Assembly (NCBI RefSeq): GCF_025232395.1
Contig: NZ_CP065938.1
Coordinates: 496,001 to 560,000, forward strand
Reading direction: 5' to 3'
Length of the DNA stretch: 64,000 bases
Source: Taurinivorans muris
GTDB taxonomy: Bacteria; Desulfobacterota; Desulfovibrionia; Desulfovibrionales; Desulfovibrionaceae
Below the pieces are notes generated by a model that saw only the letters and a program-made list of their open reading frames with translations, was not told where the DNA came from and did not search any database. This document shows, in pieces, positions 36,078-44,580 of the stretch; positions within the stretch are counted from its first letter, which is position 1, and every line of letters starts with the position of its first letter. The position numbers were made by a program, and so were the translations under genes.

Positions 36078-36152
36078 AGGCGTGTGGCTCAGGGGTAGAG
36101 CACTTCCTTGACACGGAAGGGGTCAGCAGTTCAAGTCTGCTCATGCCTACCA
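36078..36152 (+). tRNA. tRNA-Val (anticodon GAC)
   Basis: 75 bases including an encoded CCA. Acceptor arms AGGCGTG (36078-36084) and CATGCCT (36142-36148) pair with one G-T. The D arm GGCTCAGGGGTAGAGC is standard. The anticodon arm CTTCC-TTGACAC-GGAAG gives anticodon GAC, reading GUC/GUU. The T arm is GCAGTTCAAGTCTGC. It is followed by a hairpin and then thrS. Confidence 0.93.
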
Positions 36153-36160
36153 TATAAATG

Positions 36161-36188
36161 AGAAAAGGGGGCTAGACCTCCTTTTCTT
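36161..36188 (+). terminator. Hairpin between tRNA-Val and thrS
   Basis: AGAAAAGG (36161-36168) pairs with CCTTTTCT (36180-36187). Only a weak T run follows, so it may be a tRNA 3' terminator/processing hairpin or part of the thrS leader. Confidence 0.45.
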
Positions 36189-36216
36189 ATATCAGTTTTT
36201 TGCAGTGGAGTTTGGT

Positions 36217-38154
36217 ATGAAAATCGCGCTTGATGAAAAAGAGATTGAAGTCGGAGAAAATGCCCTTATTTTTGATGTGCTGAAGGAAAATCTTTCCGGA
36301 AAAAAATTTAAAACCTGCATAGCCGCCAAAATCAACGGCGAAACATTGCTTGACTTATCTCAGACGGTACCAGCCCACACAACAGCCATAACCCCCGTAA
36401 CCGCCGACAGTGAAGAAGGATTGCAGATTTTACGCCATTCGGTTTCCCATATCATGGCGCAAGCCGTGCAAAAACTTTTTCCCAACACAAAGGTAACCAT
36501 CGGACCTTCCATTGAAAATGGCTTTTATTATGATTTTGATGCGGAACGTCCTTTTACTCCCGCCGACTTTGAAAATATTGAAAAGGAAATGCATGCCATA
36601 GCGGAACGGAATTTGCCTTTTGAACGTTCCGTCATGTCCAAAAATGATGCAATAGAATTTTTCAAGAAAAAAGGTGAGCTGTACAAAGCTGAAATCATTT
36701 CAGAAATTGAAGCCGATACGGTTTCTTTATATAAACAAGGCGATTTCATCGATCTTTGCCGCGGACCGCATATTCCCAACACTTCCTTTGCAAAGGCTTT
36801 TAAACTTATGTCCGTTGCAGGGGCTTATTGGCGCGGTGATGAAAAAAATCCTATGCTTTCCCGTATTTACGGAACCGCTTTTGCTGATGAAAAAGAATTG
36901 AAAACCTATCTGAACAGACTTGAAGAAGCGAAAAAGCGAGACCATCGGAAACTTGGAAAAGAACTCGGACTTTTCACGTTTTACGACGATGTCGCCCCAG
37001 GCATGGCATTTTGGCTGCCGAAGGGCATGATGCTCAGAACCATATTGGAAGATTTTTTACGCCGCGAGCATTTGAAACGGGGCTATGAGCTTGTGCAGGG
37101 CCCGCAAATCATGCGTAAGGAATTGTGGGAGAAATCTGGGCATTACGACCATTACCGCCAAAACATGTATTTCACCGAAATTGAAAACGCCGTCCATGGG
37201 GTCAAGCCTATGAACTGTGTCGGGCATCTTCTTATGTACAACAACAGCTTGCATAGCTATAAGGAACTGCCTGTCCGCATGTTTGAACTCGGGCTTGTGC
37301 ACAGACATGAGATGAGCGGCGCGTTGCACGGGCTTTTGCGTGTCCGCCAATTCACTCAGGATGATGCGCATATCATTTGCACCCCTGAGCAATTGGAAGA
37401 TGAAATTATCAATATCATGAACTTTTCCGCCGACTTAATGGCTCTGTTCGGGTTCAGTTACAAATTATTCATTTCAACCCGTCCGAAAGACAGCATAGGC
37501 ACTGACGAAGCATGGGAACTTTCCACGCAGGCTCTTATCCAAGCTGTGAAGAAAGAAGGAAAAGAGTATCAAATCAATGAAGGTGACGGTGCTTTTTACG
37601 GACCTAAAATAGATATTAAAGTTACCGACGCTATCGGACGTGAATGGCAGCTTTCAACCATTCAGGTCGATTTCAACTTGCCGGAACGCTTTCAAATCGA
37701 ATATGTCGGACAAGACGGCGAAAGACATAGACCCGTTATGGTGCACCGCGCGATTTTGGGTTCTTTGGAACGTTTTATCGGAGTGCTTACGGAACACTAT
37801 ACAGGCGCATTCCCGACCTGGCTTGCGCCGGTTCAGGCAAGAATTTTAAATGTTACCGACGCCCAGCTTGATTTTACGAGAGAGGCCGTGAAAAAATTAC
37901 AAGCTGCCGGAATACGCGTCGAAGCTGATACGAGAAATGAAAAACTTGGCTTTAAAGTACGTGAAGCCCAGCTTGCAAAGATACCTTTTATTCTCGTCAT
38001 CGGGGATAAGGAAGTTGAAGAAGGTGGCGTAAATATTCGCCTTCGCACGGGGGAAAACTTAGGTTTGCAATCACTTGACGAAACTATTAAAACCATCCGT
38101 GACGATAATGACAAACCATTTAAAACTGGAGGAATGAGCTATAGCTTCGCCTAA
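36217..38154 (+). CDS. thrS: Threonyl-tRNA synthetase
   Basis: 645 aa from ATG 36217 (GGAG at 36207-36210). Domains: TGS (about 1-62), an editing domain with RHSVSHIMAQAVQKLFP and the HxxxH...C site (DLCRGPHIPNT), a class II core with RGYELVQGPQIMRKELWEKSGHYDHYRQNMYF, MNCVGHLLMY, RMFELGLVHRHEMSGALHGLLRVRQFTQDDAHI and the C-terminal motif 3 HRAILGSLERFIGVL, then an anticodon-binding domain. The gene has a complete zinc and editing set. It is followed immediately by infC, as in many bacteria. Confidence 0.96.
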   Translation: MKIALDEKEIEVGENALIFDVLKENLSGKKFKTCIAAKINGETLLDLSQTVPAHTTAITPVTADSEEGLQILRHSVSHIMAQAVQKLFPNTKVTIGPSIENGFYYDFDAERPFTPADFENIEKEMHAIAERNLPFERSVMSKNDAIEFFKKKGELYKAEIISEIEADTVSLYKQGDFIDLCRGPHIPNTSFAKAFKLMSVAGAYWRGDEKNPMLSRIYGTAFADEKELKTYLNRLEEAKKRDHRKLGKELGLFTFYDDVAPGMAFWLPKGMMLRTILEDFLRREHLKRGYELVQGPQIMRKELWEKSGHYDHYRQNMYFTEIENAVHGVKPMNCVGHLLMYNNSLHSYKELPVRMFELGLVHRHEMSGALHGLLRVRQFTQDDAHIICTPEQLEDEIINIMNFSADLMALFGFSYKLFISTRPKDSIGTDEAWELSTQALIQAVKKEGKEYQINEGDGAFYGPKIDIKVTDAIGREWQLSTIQVDFNLPERFQIEYVGQDGERHRPVMVHRAILGSLERFIGVLTEHYTGAFPTWLAPVQARILNVTDAQLDFTREAVKKLQAAGIRVEADTRNEKLGFKVREAQLAKIPFILVIGDKEVEEGGVNIRLRTGENLGLQSLDETIKTIRDDNDKPFKTGGMSYSFA

Positions 38155-38155
38155 C

Positions 38156-38695
38156 ATGAAACCACGTCGTGAAGTGCCTCAGCAAGACGGCACAAGACGC
38201 AATGAACAAATCCGAGCTCGTGAAGTTCGAGTTATCGGTGCGGAAGGGGAACAAATTGGTATTCTTTCAAAACAAGAAGCGATAGATCTTGCAAAAGAAC
38301 ATGGTCTTGACCTTGTGGAAGTTGCCGCGACGGCAGATCCGCCTGTTTGCCGTATCATGGATTTTGGTAAATTCAAATACGAACAGCAGCAAAAGAAAAA
38401 AGAACAAAAGAAAAACCAAACTGTTGTTCAGATTAAAGAAATTAAAATCCGCCCCAAAACAGATGATCACGATTATGAAACAAAACTTCGCCATATCCGC
38501 CGTTTCTTGGAAGATGGTGATCGCTGTAAAGTCACTGTGTTTTTTAGAGGACGGGAAATTGTTCATAAAAGCCGTGGACAAGCGATTTTAGACCGCATTG
38601 TCGAAAATACGAAAGATCTCGCCAAGGTCGAAGCAGAACAAAACGTTGAAGGCCGCACCTTGCAGATATTGCTCATTCCCCTTGGGAAAAAATAA
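38156..38695 (+). CDS. infC: Translation initiation factor IF-3
   Basis: 179 aa as drawn from ATG 38156. IF-3 binds the 30S subunit and checks start-codon choice. The N-domain is RRNEQIRAREVRVIGAEGEQIGILSKQEAIDLAKEHGLDLVEVAATADPPVCRIMDFGKFKYE, followed by a Lys-rich linker and the C-domain EIKIRPKTDDHDYETKLRHIRRFLEDGDRCKVTVFFRGREI. The ATG has no ribosome binding site at the right distance. GGAGG (38128-38132) is instead 8 bases ahead of an in-frame ATA at 38141, which would add five residues and overlap thrS by 14 bases. A rare start codon is typical of infC autoregulation. Confidence 0.95.
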   Translation: MKPRREVPQQDGTRRNEQIRAREVRVIGAEGEQIGILSKQEAIDLAKEHGLDLVEVAATADPPVCRIMDFGKFKYEQQQKKKEQKKNQTVVQIKEIKIRPKTDDHDYETKLRHIRRFLEDGDRCKVTVFFRGREIVHKSRGQAILDRIVENTKDLAKVEAEQNVEGRTLQILLIPLGKK

Positions 38696-38698
38696 TCG

Positions 38699-38722
38699 AA
38701 AGCCACATACGTGGCTTTTTTT
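38699..38722 (+). terminator. Rho-independent terminator after infC
   Basis: AGCCAC (38701-38706) / GTGGCT (38711-38716) stem with flanking A/T pairs, followed by T7. Confidence 0.88.
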
Positions 38723-38802
38723 ATAATCTTTATCCGAAAGTAGACATTCGTTTTATTTTGATATACATTGCACAGATACATTAATTATAAAGATAGGATA
38801 CT

Positions 38803-40092
38803 ATGGCTGTTTCAAAAGATCTTGTAATTGGCTTGGCCGGGCTTGGCACTGTCGGCTCCGGGCTGGTGCAGTTATTAAAAAACAATGCGGCTGAAATAGA
38901 ACAGAGAACCGGAAAAAAAATCTTTGTCAAATATGTTGCCGTTCGTAATATCGATGTCAAGAGAGAAATTCCGAAAGAGGCGCAGCTTATCAATGATCCT
39001 CTTCTTATGGCGGAAGATCCTGAGGTTCAAGTGATAGTTGAATTAATCGGCGGAACGACTTTGGCAGGAACACTTATAAAGAAAGCTTTAGAAAACGGAA
39101 AATCTGTCGTAACGGCAAATAAAGCGCTTCTTGCCGAAAAAGGCGAAGAGCTTTTCGCCCTTGCGGAAGAAAAAAATCTCTTCTTAGCGTACGAAGCAAG
39201 CGTTGCAGGTGCTATTCCCGTTGTTCAGACAATAAAAGACAGCTTGGCGGGAAATAAAATTGAAACGATTTTCGGTATTTTAAACGGTACGAGCAATTAT
39301 ATTTTATCGGAAATGTCTTCACATGGCACCGAGTTTGACGAGGCTTTGAAAATGGCACAAAAACTCGGATTTGCCGAGGCTGATCCGACTCTTGACATTG
39401 ACGGATTTGATGCCGCCCATAAGCTCAAATTACTTATCCGTCTTGCATGGGGCGTTCATTATCCTTATGAAAAGCTTTCCGTGCAAGGTATCCGCAATAT
39501 CAGCGCCATGGATATTGCTTTCGCGCGAAGCCTCGGATATTCCATAAAATTGCTGGGGCAGGCAGGACGCACCCATGATGAGATAGAAGCTGCCGTCAGT
39601 CCGGTACTTATTCCTTCGTCTGCAATGCTCGCAAGGGTTGACGGCGCATTCAACGCCATTCATATCAACGGCAATGCTGTCGGTTCTCTGTTTTTGCATG
39701 GGCTCGGGGCCGGAAGCCTGCCGACCGCAAGTGCTGTTCTTGGTGATATCATGTCGCTTATGAAAGATATTTACGACAGTACCGGTTACGTCATGCAAAA
39801 ATTACCCCTCGCTTCAATGGCTAAACCCGAAGATTCCGTTTCATCATGGTATTTGCGGCTTATGGTGCATGATACCGTAGGGGTTTTGCGTGACATAGCG
39901 GGAATTTTTGCAAAACATTCTATCAGCATTGCCCAAGTCATTCAAAAGAAGAAACAGGAAAACGGCGTGCCGCTGGTTTTTATGACCCATGAAACAACGG
40001 TTGAAGCAATGAAAAATGCATTGCAGGAAATAGAAGCGACAAAAATTTTAAATTGCAAACCTGTTGCATTTCGTGTGCTTGAATTACTTTAG
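38803..40092 (+). CDS. hom: Homoserine dehydrogenase
   Basis: 429 aa, monofunctional type with a C-terminal ACT domain. Reduces aspartate semialdehyde to homoserine for threonine and methionine. N-terminal NAD(P) motif VIGLAGLGTVGSGLVQLL, ELIGGTTLAGTLIKKALENGKSVVTANKALLAEKG, the catalytic/substrate region FGILNGTSNYILSEM and AEADPTLDIDGFDAAHKLKLLIRLA. The ACT domain starts at about 348 (YLRLMVHDTVGVLRDIAGIFAKHSISIAQVIQ) and probably gives threonine feedback. It is followed 10 bases later by a nitroreductase gene. Confidence 0.95.
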   Translation: MAVSKDLVIGLAGLGTVGSGLVQLLKNNAAEIEQRTGKKIFVKYVAVRNIDVKREIPKEAQLINDPLLMAEDPEVQVIVELIGGTTLAGTLIKKALENGKSVVTANKALLAEKGEELFALAEEKNLFLAYEASVAGAIPVVQTIKDSLAGNKIETIFGILNGTSNYILSEMSSHGTEFDEALKMAQKLGFAEADPTLDIDGFDAAHKLKLLIRLAWGVHYPYEKLSVQGIRNISAMDIAFARSLGYSIKLLGQAGRTHDEIEAAVSPVLIPSSAMLARVDGAFNAIHINGNAVGSLFLHGLGAGSLPTASAVLGDIMSLMKDIYDSTGYVMQKLPLASMAKPEDSVSSWYLRLMVHDTVGVLRDIAGIFAKHSISIAQVIQKKKQENGVPLVFMTHETTVEAMKNALQEIEATKILNCKPVAFRVLELL

Positions 40093-40102
40093 AGAGGAAA
40101 TT

Positions 40103-40897
40103 ATGGCTGTAAGCATTAATGAAAATCTTTGCTGCGGAGATAAACTTTGTATCAATATTTGTCCTTGCGAATGTATTGAATTGAATGGTGAAAATAAAGC
40201 CGTTCTCAGCCGTAAGGGAAGTTTAACCTGCATTTCCTGCGGGCAGTGCATTGCTGTTTGTCCCAAGGGAGCCATCTCTCTTGAAATCAATGACAATGTG
40301 GAAAAAGGAGAAAGCATTTCAGGTTGTTATCCTTCTTTTGACACGCTTAAAAATATGATACAACTGCGCCGTTCCGTGCGACAATATAAAGAAAGCCCTA
40401 TTCCCAATGAAGATATTGAAAAAGCCCTTGATATCGTGCGTTTCGCCCCAACGTCCAAAAATAAGCAATATGTAAAATGGGTCGTTATCAACGGCAAGAA
40501 AAAAGTCCGTCAATTAGCTGATTTGGTTATAGATTTCATGCGAAGCATACCCTCCGCGAAGCGAATGGTCGCAAGCCATGAACACGGGGAAGATCCCATT
40601 TTCCGCGGGGCGACTTGCGTAATTTTTGCATACTGCGATAAGGAAATCGGTGAACGTTTCGGCACAATTGACTGTACCATTGCCGCGAGCTATTTGGAAT
40701 TATTGCTGCCAAGCATGGGCATTGGAACGTGCTGGGCGGGGTTTGCTATCGGTGTTGCAAGACAATACGCGCCTATCAATGAATTTTTAGGGCTTAAAGA
40801 TACGGATATTGTTGAAGCGGGACTTATGATCGGTTATCAAAAAACAAAATACAGAAATATCCCCCCGCGCAAAAAAGCGGAAATTCTTTTTGTATAG
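40103..40897 (+). CDS. Nitroreductase-family protein with N-terminal ferredoxin domain
   Basis: 264 aa from ATG 40103 (GAGAGGAAA upstream); a longer frame from 40064 would overlap hom. Residues 1-65 are a two-cluster ferredoxin. The second motif C-x2-C-x2-C-x3-CP (CISCGQCIAVCPKG) is canonical. The first reads C10-x2-D13-x2-C16-x3-C20-P, with Asp in the second ligand position. Residues about 85-264 are an FMN nitroreductase domain (LRRSVRQYKESPIPNEDIEKALDIVRFAPTSKNKQ, LLLPSMGIGTCWAGF). The ferredoxin probably passes electrons to FMN. Substrate unknown. Confidence 0.88.
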   Translation: MAVSINENLCCGDKLCINICPCECIELNGENKAVLSRKGSLTCISCGQCIAVCPKGAISLEINDNVEKGESISGCYPSFDTLKNMIQLRRSVRQYKESPIPNEDIEKALDIVRFAPTSKNKQYVKWVVINGKKKVRQLADLVIDFMRSIPSAKRMVASHEHGEDPIFRGATCVIFAYCDKEIGERFGTIDCTIAASYLELLLPSMGIGTCWAGFAIGVARQYAPINEFLGLKDTDIVEAGLMIGYQKTKYRNIPPRKKAEILFV

Positions 40898-41294
40898 CAC
40901 AGGCTCGGCTTTTTTTTGTAATATTGGAAAATAGAGCATAAAACTATTGAAAGGATTGACATGTTCAATCCTTTTTTTATTGCCGTTTCAACACAAAACA
41001 TACCAGCTTTGCTGGTGAGATACGAAAAATTTTCAGACATAAGATTGTTAAATTTATTCTGAAAGAAACAGAATTTTAAGGAAACAGACGTTATGAACGC
41101 GGAAGCTAATTACCGTATCAGTTGAAAAATATTATATAGTTACGCATGATAAGACTAAATGGAACAAAATTTAGGAGCGGTTTGTCAACGAAGTGAGATT
41201 GGCAAATCCGTTTAAAAACGCCTTAACTGTAAATCAAATACCTTTTGAGCACTGAGAAAGTTCAGCAGTTAATCCAACGCCGTCGATTCATATT
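40898..41294. other. Intergenic gap of about 400 bases without a recognisable gene
   Basis: Holds the terminator at 40950, a perfect 6-bp hairpin ACCAGC-TTT-GCTGGT (41002-41016), two GAAACAGA repeats near 41066-41093, and short stop-bounded frames only. One + strand stretch at about 41173-41250 reads like protein (ERFVNEVRLANPFKNALTVNQIPFEH) but has a stop immediately before it and no start. It could be a gene relic or an intergenic repeat. No tRNA or known RNA was recognised. Confidence 0.5.
40950..40978 (+). terminator. Rho-independent terminator after the nitroreductase gene
   Basis: GGATTGA (40953-40959) / TCAATCC (40965-40971) with loop CATGT and flanking A/T pairs, followed by a T run. 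Confidence 0.85.
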
Positions 41295-42149
41295 TTAAAC
41301 CAAATCCATGAGCGCGTAAGTAAGCTGCGCTGTGATAAAATCGGAAAGAACGCTGTCTTCACGTGGGGCAAGTTCAACAACATCAAAACCGATGAGCGTT
41401 CTGTTTTCAACCGCTTTTTTTGCCAAGTTGAGAGCTTGATACCATTGCAATCCGCCGGCAACGGGCGTTCCCGTATCCGGAATGACGGAAGGGTCCAAAC
41501 CGTCCACATCAAAGGTGATAAAAACTTTATCCGGAAAATTCTTTGGAAGAAGATTTTCAGGAATGGCGTTTTGGCATAAATATTCAGCGTCCCAGCTGAC
41601 AACACGGTGTTTTTTTCTTGCTTCATATTCTTCCAAACAATATGCCCTGTTGCCCAGCTGCACAAGAGGCAGACCCAAATCGTCGACAGCACGCCGCATA
41701 ACACTTGCATGGCTCCATTTCGTTCCGGAATATTCATTGCGTAAATCGGCGTGCGCGTCAAACTGCACAATACCGAAATTTCCATATTCTTCCTTGAGCG
41801 CTTTTAACGCGCCATAGGTAATGCTGTGTTCGCCGCCAAGCAAAATGGGAAATTTTTTAAGAGCAAGAACATTTTTGACCGCCTGGTAAATATTTTCCAT
41901 GACAACTTCGGCAGATTTTCCGCAGTCAACAGGAATATGGGTGAAAATTCCTCTTTCTCCGGGAGAGCTATGCCCGTTGAAAAGTTCCAATTGGTCAGAG
42001 GCGTCAAGAATTGCGTCGGGACCTTTTGCCGTTCCCCCGCCATAGCTTACGCTTGCTTCATAAGGAACCGGAATGATATGATAAAAACAATTCTCCGCAT
42101 TTTTCGCTTCCACTTCCGAACCTAAAAAACGTTTTGCATATTCTTGCAT
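41295..42149 (-). CDS. speB: Agmatinase (ureohydrolase family)
   Basis: 284 aa. Manganese enzyme that hydrolyses agmatine to putrescine and urea, following SpeA. Metal-binding segments are intact: LGGEHSITYG (His), IVQFDAHADLRNEY (DAHAD) and VFITFDVDGLDPSVIPDTGTPVAGGL (DVDxxDP). ELAPREDSVLSDFITAQLTYALM ends the protein in the usual way. It is preceded by the HEAT-like gene after 12 bases on the same strand. The physical split from speA (10 kb away) contrasts with tighter clustering in relatives. Confidence 0.93.
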   Translation of the reverse strand: MQEYAKRFLGSEVEAKNAENCFYHIIPVPYEASVSYGGGTAKGPDAILDASDQLELFNGHSSPGERGIFTHIPVDCGKSAEVVMENIYQAVKNVLALKKFPILLGGEHSITYGALKALKEEYGNFGIVQFDAHADLRNEYSGTKWSHASVMRRAVDDLGLPLVQLGNRAYCLEEYEARKKHRVVSWDAEYLCQNAIPENLLPKNFPDKVFITFDVDGLDPSVIPDTGTPVAGGLQWYQALNLAKKAVENRTLIGFDVVELAPREDSVLSDFITAQLTYALMDLV

Positions 42150-42161
42150 GGAAAGTCCTTT

Positions 42162-42725
42162 TTATTGTTTTAATTCTTGCAGAATTTTCTGGCTTATGCT
42201 TTGGCAGGCAATATCGTCTTCTTTTTGATTTTCAATGATACTGATAATTTTTTCCTTATATTCAGGCATCGCTTTTGCAAAAATGCCGACAGCTTCATAA
42301 CATGTCAGGCGCAGGGGAGCATGGTCGCAAAAATTGCTGTCGCCTTCTTTGTCGTGAATATAGGAAATAAGCACATTTCCATAAATTTTCGCAAGTTTTT
42401 CGCTATGCGCCAGGCTTTGGGCGAAGGCAAGGGGAATACCCCAGCCGATATTGCCGGATTCTTCATTCATGTGCCACATAAAACGGCGCATGCAAATTTG
42501 CGCTTGTTCCTTATCTTTTTCAAAAAGTTTGGCAATGCTTATCCCTATTGCCAGGGCTGCTTTGTCCGCAATATTCTTTTCCTGCGGCAGGCAGGCGAAA
42601 AGGGCGTTGATGACTTCCATTTCCGGAACTTCCATCAACTCGGGAGGCAAGTAATTTGTATCATCAATTATATTGTTTTCAAACCATGTGCGGATGAGCT
42701 TTTTGTTTGTTCTGAACGTTGACAT
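42162..42725 (-). CDS. HEAT-repeat-like protein, DVU0298-type
   Basis: 187 aa, all-helical by appearance. The central segment RFMWHMNEESGNIGWGIPLAFAQSL matches the (W)xxNxESGxIGWGxPxA motif of a small HEAT-like family known mainly from sulfate reducers. The function is not established, though such proteins resemble adhesion/HEAT scaffolds. It is upstream of speB in the same operon, 12 bases apart, and may form part of the polyamine region only by position. Confidence 0.65.
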   Translation of the reverse strand: MSTFRTNKKLIRTWFENNIIDDTNYLPPELMEVPEMEVINALFACLPQEKNIADKAALAIGISIAKLFEKDKEQAQICMRRFMWHMNEESGNIGWGIPLAFAQSLAHSEKLAKIYGNVLISYIHDKEGDSNFCDHAPLRLTCYEAVGIFAKAMPEYKEKIISIIENQKEDDIACQSISQKILQELKQ

Positions 42726-42928
42726 ATCGCAATCCTTTTTATTCGGTTGTTTTTATGGTAGCAATGATTTGGCATTAGTCAAGCCGTTCTTTTTAAAGAA
42801 AATTTAAATTTTTCCAAAAAATCGCTTGACTTTATTTCAAAAGCAAGTGAAAAGACTGTGTTGTATTAAGAAAATCACAACAAAATTTAATAATATAGAA
42901 ATATGTGTCAAGGACTATGGAGGTCATA

Positions 42929-43204
42929 ATGAGTACACCTGGAAAAAACTTAGAAGGTGCTGTAAAAACCGCAAATGGTGTTGAATTGAACGGTGTTCTT
43001 TTGCAACCTATTACCGAACAATGCAATGGTTGTGATCGTATTCGCACATTTGAAGGTCAAGAATTTTGCAGTAGTTATGCTATTCCTTCTAAGAAGTGGA
43101 CTCTTGGAAGATGCAATTTTGCAACCCACATTAAAGTTGAAGTTGTTGCAAAAGCTAAAGTTAACCCACTTAAAGCTTCTAAACGTGCTGCAAAAGGTCG
43201 TTAA
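42929..43204 (+). CDS. PxxKW-family cysteine-rich protein
   Basis: 91 aa from ATG 42929, after TGGAGG (42918-42923). The core QPITEQCNGCDRIRTFEGQEFCSSYAIPSKKWTLGRCNFATH has four Cys (C-x2-C...C...C) and the PxxKW signature. This pattern resembles the small high-potential iron-sulfur subunits linked to glycyl-radical enzymes, so an iron-sulfur cluster is likely. The actual role is unknown. The C-terminus is basic (KASKRAAKGR). It is a single-gene unit with a strong ribosome binding site and a strong terminator, which suggests high expression. Confidence 0.8.
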   Translation: MSTPGKNLEGAVKTANGVELNGVLLQPITEQCNGCDRIRTFEGQEFCSSYAIPSKKWTLGRCNFATHIKVEVVAKAKVNPLKASKRAAKGR

Positions 43205-43223
43205 TAGACCGAACATTTTTTCT

Positions 43224-43249
43224 AAGCCCTCGCTGAGGGCTTTTTTTTT
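43224..43249 (+). terminator. Rho-independent terminator after the PxxKW gene
   Basis: AAGCCCTC (43224-43231) / GAGGGCTT (43235-43242) with a 3-base loop, followed by an unbroken T run to 43249. Confidence 0.93.
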
Positions 43250-43274
43250 ACCAATGTATTCAAAAGGAAATGTC

Positions 43275-44504
43275 ATGAAAGAGAAAATATTGTCTGCCTT
43301 GTCAGCTGCCCGTGACGAGGTGATTTTTTTACAGCAGTCGATGACGAGATTTCCGGCTTTCGGTCCCAATGAAGGGGGAATCGGTGAATTTCATAAAGCC
43401 GAATGGATAGAAAAATTGGTTCGTTCCTGGGGCGTAAACGCCATTGAACACTATGATGCCGCTGATGAGCGGGTTCCGAGCAAAATCCGTCCCAATATGG
43501 TGATAAGACATAAGGGAAAATCGGAAAAAACGCTTTGGATTGTCGGACACATGGATGTTGTGCCTCCGGGAAACGAAAGTTTATGGAAGACTTCTCCTTT
43601 TGAGGCTGTGCTTGACGAAGATGACAGTGATATCATCAGAGGCCGCGGGGTGGAAGACAATCAGCAGGCCATTGTTTCGGGACTTCTTATCTTGCACGAG
43701 CTTGTCAAAAATTCCTATGAGCCTGATTTGAGTTTTGCTCTTTTGCTGGTTTCCGATGAAGAAACACGAAATACGTTCGGTATCAATCACGTTTTAAAAG
43801 AAAATCCAAATCTTATTAAAAAAGATGATTTGGTGCTGGTGCCTGATTTTGGAACAAAAGAAGGAAATTTAATTGAAATCGGCGAAAAAGGCGTCTTATG
43901 GCTGAAAATTGAAATTGAAGGCAGGCAATGCCATGGTTCAACACCCGATGAAGGCATTAACGCATTTGTGGCTATGAGCGATATGGTCTTGCAAATAAAG
44001 AAAATAGAAGATTTCTTTACAGAAAGAAATGAACTTTTTTCACCGACAAGGACAACGATTGTACCGACACGCCATACTGAAAATGTTCCCAATGTCAACA
44101 CCATTTCCGGAAAAGAAATTTTTTATTTGGATTGCAGGATATTGCCGGAGCATGACACGCAAACCGTTATCGGCAAGGTACGGGAATTAAGTGCGGAAAT
44201 TGAAAGGAAGCATTCTGTTTCCATACAAATTTCCGTTGACAATTTGGAGGAGAGTTCTCCGGAAACAAATGCGGATGCCGAAGTTGTGCAAAAACTTAAA
44301 AAAGCGATTTTTGAAACATACGGACTTATGTGCAAAACCGGCGGAGTCGGCGGTGCGACTGTCGGCTGTAAAATACGGAGTTTAGGTATTCCGGTTGCTG
44401 TTTGGTCAAGCGCTATTCCCAATTATCACCAACCGAACGAAGGTTCCAGAATTTCAAACGCCATCGGTGATGCAAAAACTTTCGCCCGTTTGCTTTTTAA
44501 TTAA
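43275..44504 (+). CDS. M20-family metallo-hydrolase (ArgE/DapE-like)
   Basis: 409 aa from ATG 43275 (AAGGAAA upstream); the open frame continues upstream through the PxxKW gene in another phase and is not used. Two-zinc peptidase/deacylase: WIVGHMDVVPPG (His-x-Asp), DIIRGRGVEDNQQAIVSGL (bridging Asp), VSDEETRNTFG (catalytic Glu-Glu), VPDFG, and a late His in NYHQPNEGSR. The central dimerisation domain includes GRQCHGSTPDEGINA. Substrate unclear; a succinyl-diaminopimelate or peptide-like amide is typical. Confidence 0.88.
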   Translation: MKEKILSALSAARDEVIFLQQSMTRFPAFGPNEGGIGEFHKAEWIEKLVRSWGVNAIEHYDAADERVPSKIRPNMVIRHKGKSEKTLWIVGHMDVVPPGNESLWKTSPFEAVLDEDDSDIIRGRGVEDNQQAIVSGLLILHELVKNSYEPDLSFALLLVSDEETRNTFGINHVLKENPNLIKKDDLVLVPDFGTKEGNLIEIGEKGVLWLKIEIEGRQCHGSTPDEGINAFVAMSDMVLQIKKIEDFFTERNELFSPTRTTIVPTRHTENVPNVNTISGKEIFYLDCRILPEHDTQTVIGKVRELSAEIERKHSVSIQISVDNLEESSPETNADAEVVQKLKKAIFETYGLMCKTGGVGGATVGCKIRSLGIPVAVWSSAIPNYHQPNEGSRISNAIGDAKTFARLLFN

Positions 44505-44580
44505 ATTTTCTTCCTGCATTTATTATTGCTTTTTTTTGTATTTTGGCATATTTTTAATCAATACCCTAAAGTGATACGAT

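Noticed and set aside
36153-36216. thrS leader acting as a tRNA-responsive control element
   Set aside because: The hairpin has no tRNA-Thr-like arm, and its position after tRNA-Val fits a terminator or processing hairpin better.
40837-41040. 67-aa - strand frame after the nitroreductase gene
   Set aside because: It overlaps the end of a strong gene and its terminator, and shows no family features.
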